Positions 11,964 through 13,820 of a DNA stretch of 13,820 nucleotides are shown piece by piece. The notes beneath the pieces were generated by a model. It had not been told where the DNA came from, made no database searches, and saw only the letters and a list, made by a program, of their open reading frames with translations. The number at the start of each line of letters is the position of its first letter. The first letter of the stretch is position 1. The stretch comes from Verrucomicrobia subdivision 3 bacterium UBA7542. Its GTDB lineage: Bacteria; Verrucomicrobiota; Verrucomicrobiia; Limisphaerales; UBA11358. The stretch covers positions 1 through 13,820 of the forward strand of contig DLMG01000134.1 in the NCBI GenBank assembly GCA_002479245.1. Reading direction: 5' to 3'. Made by a program: the position numbers and the translations under genes.

Positions 11964-12147
11964 GGGTAGTGTCCGAATTTGCCGAAACCGTCGCGGCCGG
12001 AGCGCGGGCCTGCGACCCGCAGCAGCGTCACCAGGCACAACGCGTTCAGAAAAGGCTGTACCTTTAACGTTCGATCGTGCTGCGGCTCACAGAGCCGCGC
12101 TCCAAAAACCAGAAATGTGCTGATGAAACCAAATAAGGACACTGCCC
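11964..12147. repeat. Inverted-repeat-bounded insertion next to the nitroreductase gene
   Basis: GGGTAGTGTCCGAATTTG (11964-11981) and the reverse complement of 12130-12147, GGGCAGTGTCCTTATTTG, match at 15 of 18 positions and bound a 184-bp segment. Flanks carry ATTTG and ATTTT, a possible 5-bp imperfect target duplication, and then TGATCA on both sides (11953-11958 and 12153-12158). The right TGATCA contains the nitroreductase stop codon. The inner part holds the GGAG-type palindrome. It resembles a small non-autonomous element. Confidence 0.45.
11999..12103. repeat. GGAG-family paired palindrome C, intergenic
   Basis: A 105-bp element. Arms at 11999-12024 and 12078-12103 match at 22 of 26 positions. 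Each arm starts with GGAG and folds on itself: GCGGG-CCTGCGA-CCCGC in one and GCGGCTC-TGT-GAGCCGC in the other, so the stems are kept although the bases differ. The design (foot tetranucleotide, hairpin, spacer, inverted copy) is the same as in the GTAG family inside the xanthine dehydrogenase gene. Confidence 0.8.
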
Positions 12148-12155
12148 ATTTTTGA

Positions 12156-12806
12156 TCAAACTTGCTGCACGAGTTCTTTTGCCTCATACCGCACTTTCGG
12201 CAGGCTCGCATATTTGTCCGTGGTGGCGCGATAACCCAGCGCGCAGGCCACCACCGTCGCGTAGCCGCTGTAGTTCAAACCAAGCACGCGGTCATATTCG
12301 GTCGGGCTGAGGCCTTCCATCGGGCAGGTGTCCACGCCCAGCACGGCGGCGCAGGTCATTAAATTACCGAGCGCGATGTAAGTTTGCCGGGCTGCCCATT
12401 CATGGGCGGTTTTGCCGCGCGGACCGTTGACGATGTCGCCGAGCATCAGGTCGCGGTAAAAGTTCAGCGATTCGGCGGGAATTTTGCGGATGTCGCTGGT
12501 GCGTTGGATGAGTTTGGTCACGTCGGCGTCAGTTATTTTGGTGCGGGCGGTGAACACGACAAAGTGCGAAGCATCCACGACCTGCTTTTGATTCCATGAA
12601 TGCGGCAGCAGCTCGGCGCGCCTGGCGGGGTCGTTGATGACGAGAAAACGATACGGCTGCAGGCCGTAGGAAGTCGGCGTGAGCACGAGCGCGCGCTCCA
12701 GGGTTTGCCAGACGTCGGCGGGGATTTTTTTGGTCGGGTCAAAAACTTTCGTGGCGTAACGCCATTGCAATGCCTCCAGCAATTGTTGAGTAGTTCCATT
12801 ATTCAT
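12156..12806 (-). CDS. NfsB-like NAD(P)H-dependent nitroreductase family protein
   Basis: A 216-residue cytosolic flavoprotein of the nitroreductase superfamily, expected to bind FMN as a dimer and reduce nitroaromatics, quinones or similar electron acceptors with NAD(P)H. The NfsB-type pattern is clear: RYATKVFDP (16-24), TPTSYGLQPYRFLVI (43-57, FMN-side helix start), QVVDASHFVVFTA (75-87), EWAARQTYIALGNLM (136-150), GVDTCPMEGL (157-166), VVACALGYR (185-193) and LPKVR (202-206). Length and motif order are normal. The ATG at 12806 has no clear Shine-Dalgarno. It is divergent from the GNAT-like gene at 13066, and their 259-bp shared upstream region holds a MITE-like repeat. The TGA stop lies in the flank of another inverted repeat. 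The natural substrate is unknown. Confidence 0.9.
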   Translation of the reverse strand: MNNGTTQQLLEALQWRYATKVFDPTKKIPADVWQTLERALVLTPTSYGLQPYRFLVINDPARRAELLPHSWNQKQVVDASHFVVFTARTKITDADVTKLIQRTSDIRKIPAESLNFYRDLMLGDIVNGPRGKTAHEWAARQTYIALGNLMTCAAVLGVDTCPMEGLSPTEYDRVLGLNYSGYATVVACALGYRATTDKYASLPKVRYEAKELVQQV

Positions 12807-12880
12807 AGTTCATATTAGATTTTATCCCGCTCAGAATGGCACAATCTTTTTGGAAAAGCAAATCGTGCGGTGGGATGAAC

Positions 12881-13011
12881 TGAGGCCTCTGAAAAACCCA
12901 GCTCATCGTGGCGGCGTGTCGGCAGACCGTCGCATTTCTTCGGAAAATTGAGTCGTCCGTCCCGCAATGCGGGATGCCGAAAGCCGATACGCCTGTTTTT
13001 CAGCGGTCTCA
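12881..13011. repeat. MITE-like inverted repeat in the divergent intergenic region
   Basis: The ends TGAGGCCTCTGAAAAAC (12881-12897) and, reversed, TGAGACCGCTGAAAAAC (13011-12995) match at 15 of 17 positions. A second inner pair, GGCGTGTCGGC (12913-12923) with GCCGATACGCC (12983-12993), matches at 10 of 11. A small hairpin, TCCCGC-AAT-GCGGGA, lies at 12960-12974. No ORF and no clear target duplication are seen. It lies between the starts of the nitroreductase and GNAT-like genes, whose promoters I could not place; TTGACT at 13026-13031 is the only promoter-like box, with no good -10. Confidence 0.55.
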
Positions 13012-13065
13012 ATTATTACAGCGGTTTTGACTTTCGGTTATGGTCAGGTCAATTTATGACCCAGC

Positions 13066-13686
13066 ATGAGTTCGCCCAATCTTCGCATTCGCCGCGCCAC
13101 AATGGACGATTTTCTAAGTTTGAAATCGCTTTGGAATTCCATGCACTTCCCGGCGGGTGAATTGGAAAAACGGCTCACCGAATTTCAGGTGGTTGAAGCT
13201 GCCGACGGACAAATCGTCGGCGCGATTGGCGTTCAAATCATCCGCCAGCACGCCCTGCTCCACAGCGAAGGGTACACGGATTTTGCCGTGGCCGATGCCG
13301 CGCGGCAATTGTTCTGGGAACGCATCCAGACCATTAGCGCTCATCACGGCGTCTTTCGGTTGTGGACGCAGGAAAATTCGCCGTTTTGGGTTCGTTGGGG
13401 CTTTCAACCCGCCACGGTCGAACTCCTTGAGCGCCTGCCCGCGGAATGGAAACATTCCGGGGACAAATGGCTTACCATTCAGCTCAAAAACGAGGAAGCC
13501 ATCGCCGCGCTCGATAAAGAGCTTGAGGCCTTCCGGGAATCGGAAAAAAAACGCACCGCTGAAACACTGGATCAAGCCCGTACGATGACGGCCACCATCA
13601 CCGTCATCGCGTTTATCCTGGGAATCGTCCTCATCGGCGTCGCGATTTATCTGTTCGTGCGCCGTGGATTTTTACCGATGCGCTGA
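13066..13686 (+). CDS. GNAT-like N-acetyltransferase-fold protein with C-terminal membrane anchor
   Basis: A 206-residue protein. Residues 6-125 have the layout of a GNAT domain: [18 protein letters not shown] at the start, a central strand pair ([20 protein letters not shown]), and a late [10 protein letters not shown], the usual 'FYxxxGF' acceptor-side motif. The acetyl-CoA pyrophosphate loop (Q/RxxGxG/A) is not visible where expected, around residues 72-85 ([14 protein letters not shown]), so it may be inactive or divergent. Residues about 142-172 are charged and helical, likely a coiled coil. Residues about 175-198 are one membrane helix followed by a basic tail (VRRGFLPMR), so the fold would face the cytosol. 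The ATG at 13066 is used because the nearby upstream ATG at 13056 is out of frame. Its last 15 bp overlap the 3' end of lipA on the other strand. Confidence 0.75.
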   Translation: MSSPNLRIRRATMDDFLSLKSLWNSMHFPAGELEKRLTEFQVVEAADGQIVGAIGVQIIRQHALLHSEGYTDFAVADAARQLFWERIQTISAHHGVFRLWTQENSPFWVRWGFQPATVELLERLPAEWKHSGDKWLTIQLKNEEAIAALDKELEAFRESEKKRTAETLDQARTMTATITVIAFILGIVLIGVAIYLFVRRGFLPMR

Positions 13687-13820
13687 CGGCAGGTTGAACT
13701 CGTCCGCGTGATACGAACTCCGCACCATCGGGCCGCTGGCGACGTGAACAAAGCCCAGCTCCCCTGCCCGCCTGCCGTATTCTTCAAATTTCGCGGGCGA
13801 AACAAATTCCACCACCGGCA
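13672..13820 (-). CDS. lipA: Lipoyl synthase, C-terminal fragment
   Basis: The last 48 residues of lipoyl synthase, the radical-SAM enzyme that inserts two sulfurs into protein-bound octanoyl groups. The rest of the gene lies beyond the right edge. The visible end reads [20 protein letters not shown] then [23 protein letters not shown]-x-VRSSYHA is the family's signature C-terminus, and its RSSY serine ligates the auxiliary 4Fe-4S cluster. The catalytic cysteine motifs are outside the window. The stop TAA (13674-13672) lies inside the end of the GNAT-like gene, giving a convergent 15-bp overlap (13672-13686). Confidence 0.92.
   Translation of the reverse strand, partial: PVVEFVSPAKFEEYGRRAGELGFVHVASGPMVRSSYHADEFNLPSAHR

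Noticed and set aside
11519..12211. Minus-strand open frame of 230 codons
   Set aside because: It runs through the GGAG palindrome, an unassigned stretch and the IS66 remnant in the wrong frame for the transposase, and overlaps the end of the nitroreductase gene. No coherent domain is seen.
13026..13065. TTGACT box as a complete promoter for the GNAT-like gene
   Set aside because: No acceptable -10 hexamer is found 16-18 bp downstream (CAATTT at best), so it is not listed as a feature.

Overview
The window looks like an uncultured Verrucomicrobiota genome, probably near the Pedosphaera/Limisphaerales group. This is inferred from the secreted-protein modules, the weak or absent Shine-Dalgarno sequences and the abundant paired palindromic repeats, not from a marker gene. 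Nearly every gene is on the minus strand; only the gene at 13066-13686 is on plus.

Region 1 (1-7261, minus) has a purine theme. A single-chain xanthine dehydrogenase (3329-7261) lies upstream of a BtpA/SgcQ-family protein and the N-terminal third of an AzgA-type hypoxanthine/guanine permease that runs off the left edge. Between them sits an AT-richer accessory islet: a PD-(D/E)XK-like nuclease candidate (2003-3286) and a VapBC-type toxin-antitoxin pair (1332-1963). The pair appears to have its own promoter, a palindromic operator over the -10 box, and a nearly leaderless transcript.

The most striking observation is in the xanthine dehydrogenase gene. It carries four in-frame palindromic elements from two families: three of a GTAG family (3981-4051, 5661-5728, 6704-6774) and one of a GTGGCACAGGC family (6168-6242). 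Each is two hairpins in inverted orientation around an AT-rich spacer. They add about 96 codons, fall at domain linkers or likely loops, contain no stop, and are read in more than one frame. A third family, starting GGAG, lies outside genes at 11999-12103. The GTAG/GGAG foot plus hairpin in inverted pairs resembles REP/BIME elements moved by RAYT transposases. The coding insertions resemble Rickettsia palindromic elements.

Region 2 (7434-11273, minus) is a probable operon of three exported proteins: a six-bladed NHL-type propeller protein whose best start codon is ATA, a large fibre-like protein with YadA-head-like repeats and a C-terminal S74-type chaperone domain, and a small secreted protein. 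The first and third share a C-terminal module.

Region 3 (11274-13065) has few genes: a leader hairpin, an IS66 transposase 3' remnant, nested inverted repeats, an NfsB-like nitroreductase (12156-12806) and a MITE-like inverted repeat in the divergent promoter region.

Region 4 (13066-13820) holds a membrane-anchored GNAT-like protein on plus, whose 3' end overlaps the convergent 3' end of lipoyl synthase (lipA) at the right edge. I saw no rRNA, tRNA or CRISPR array.
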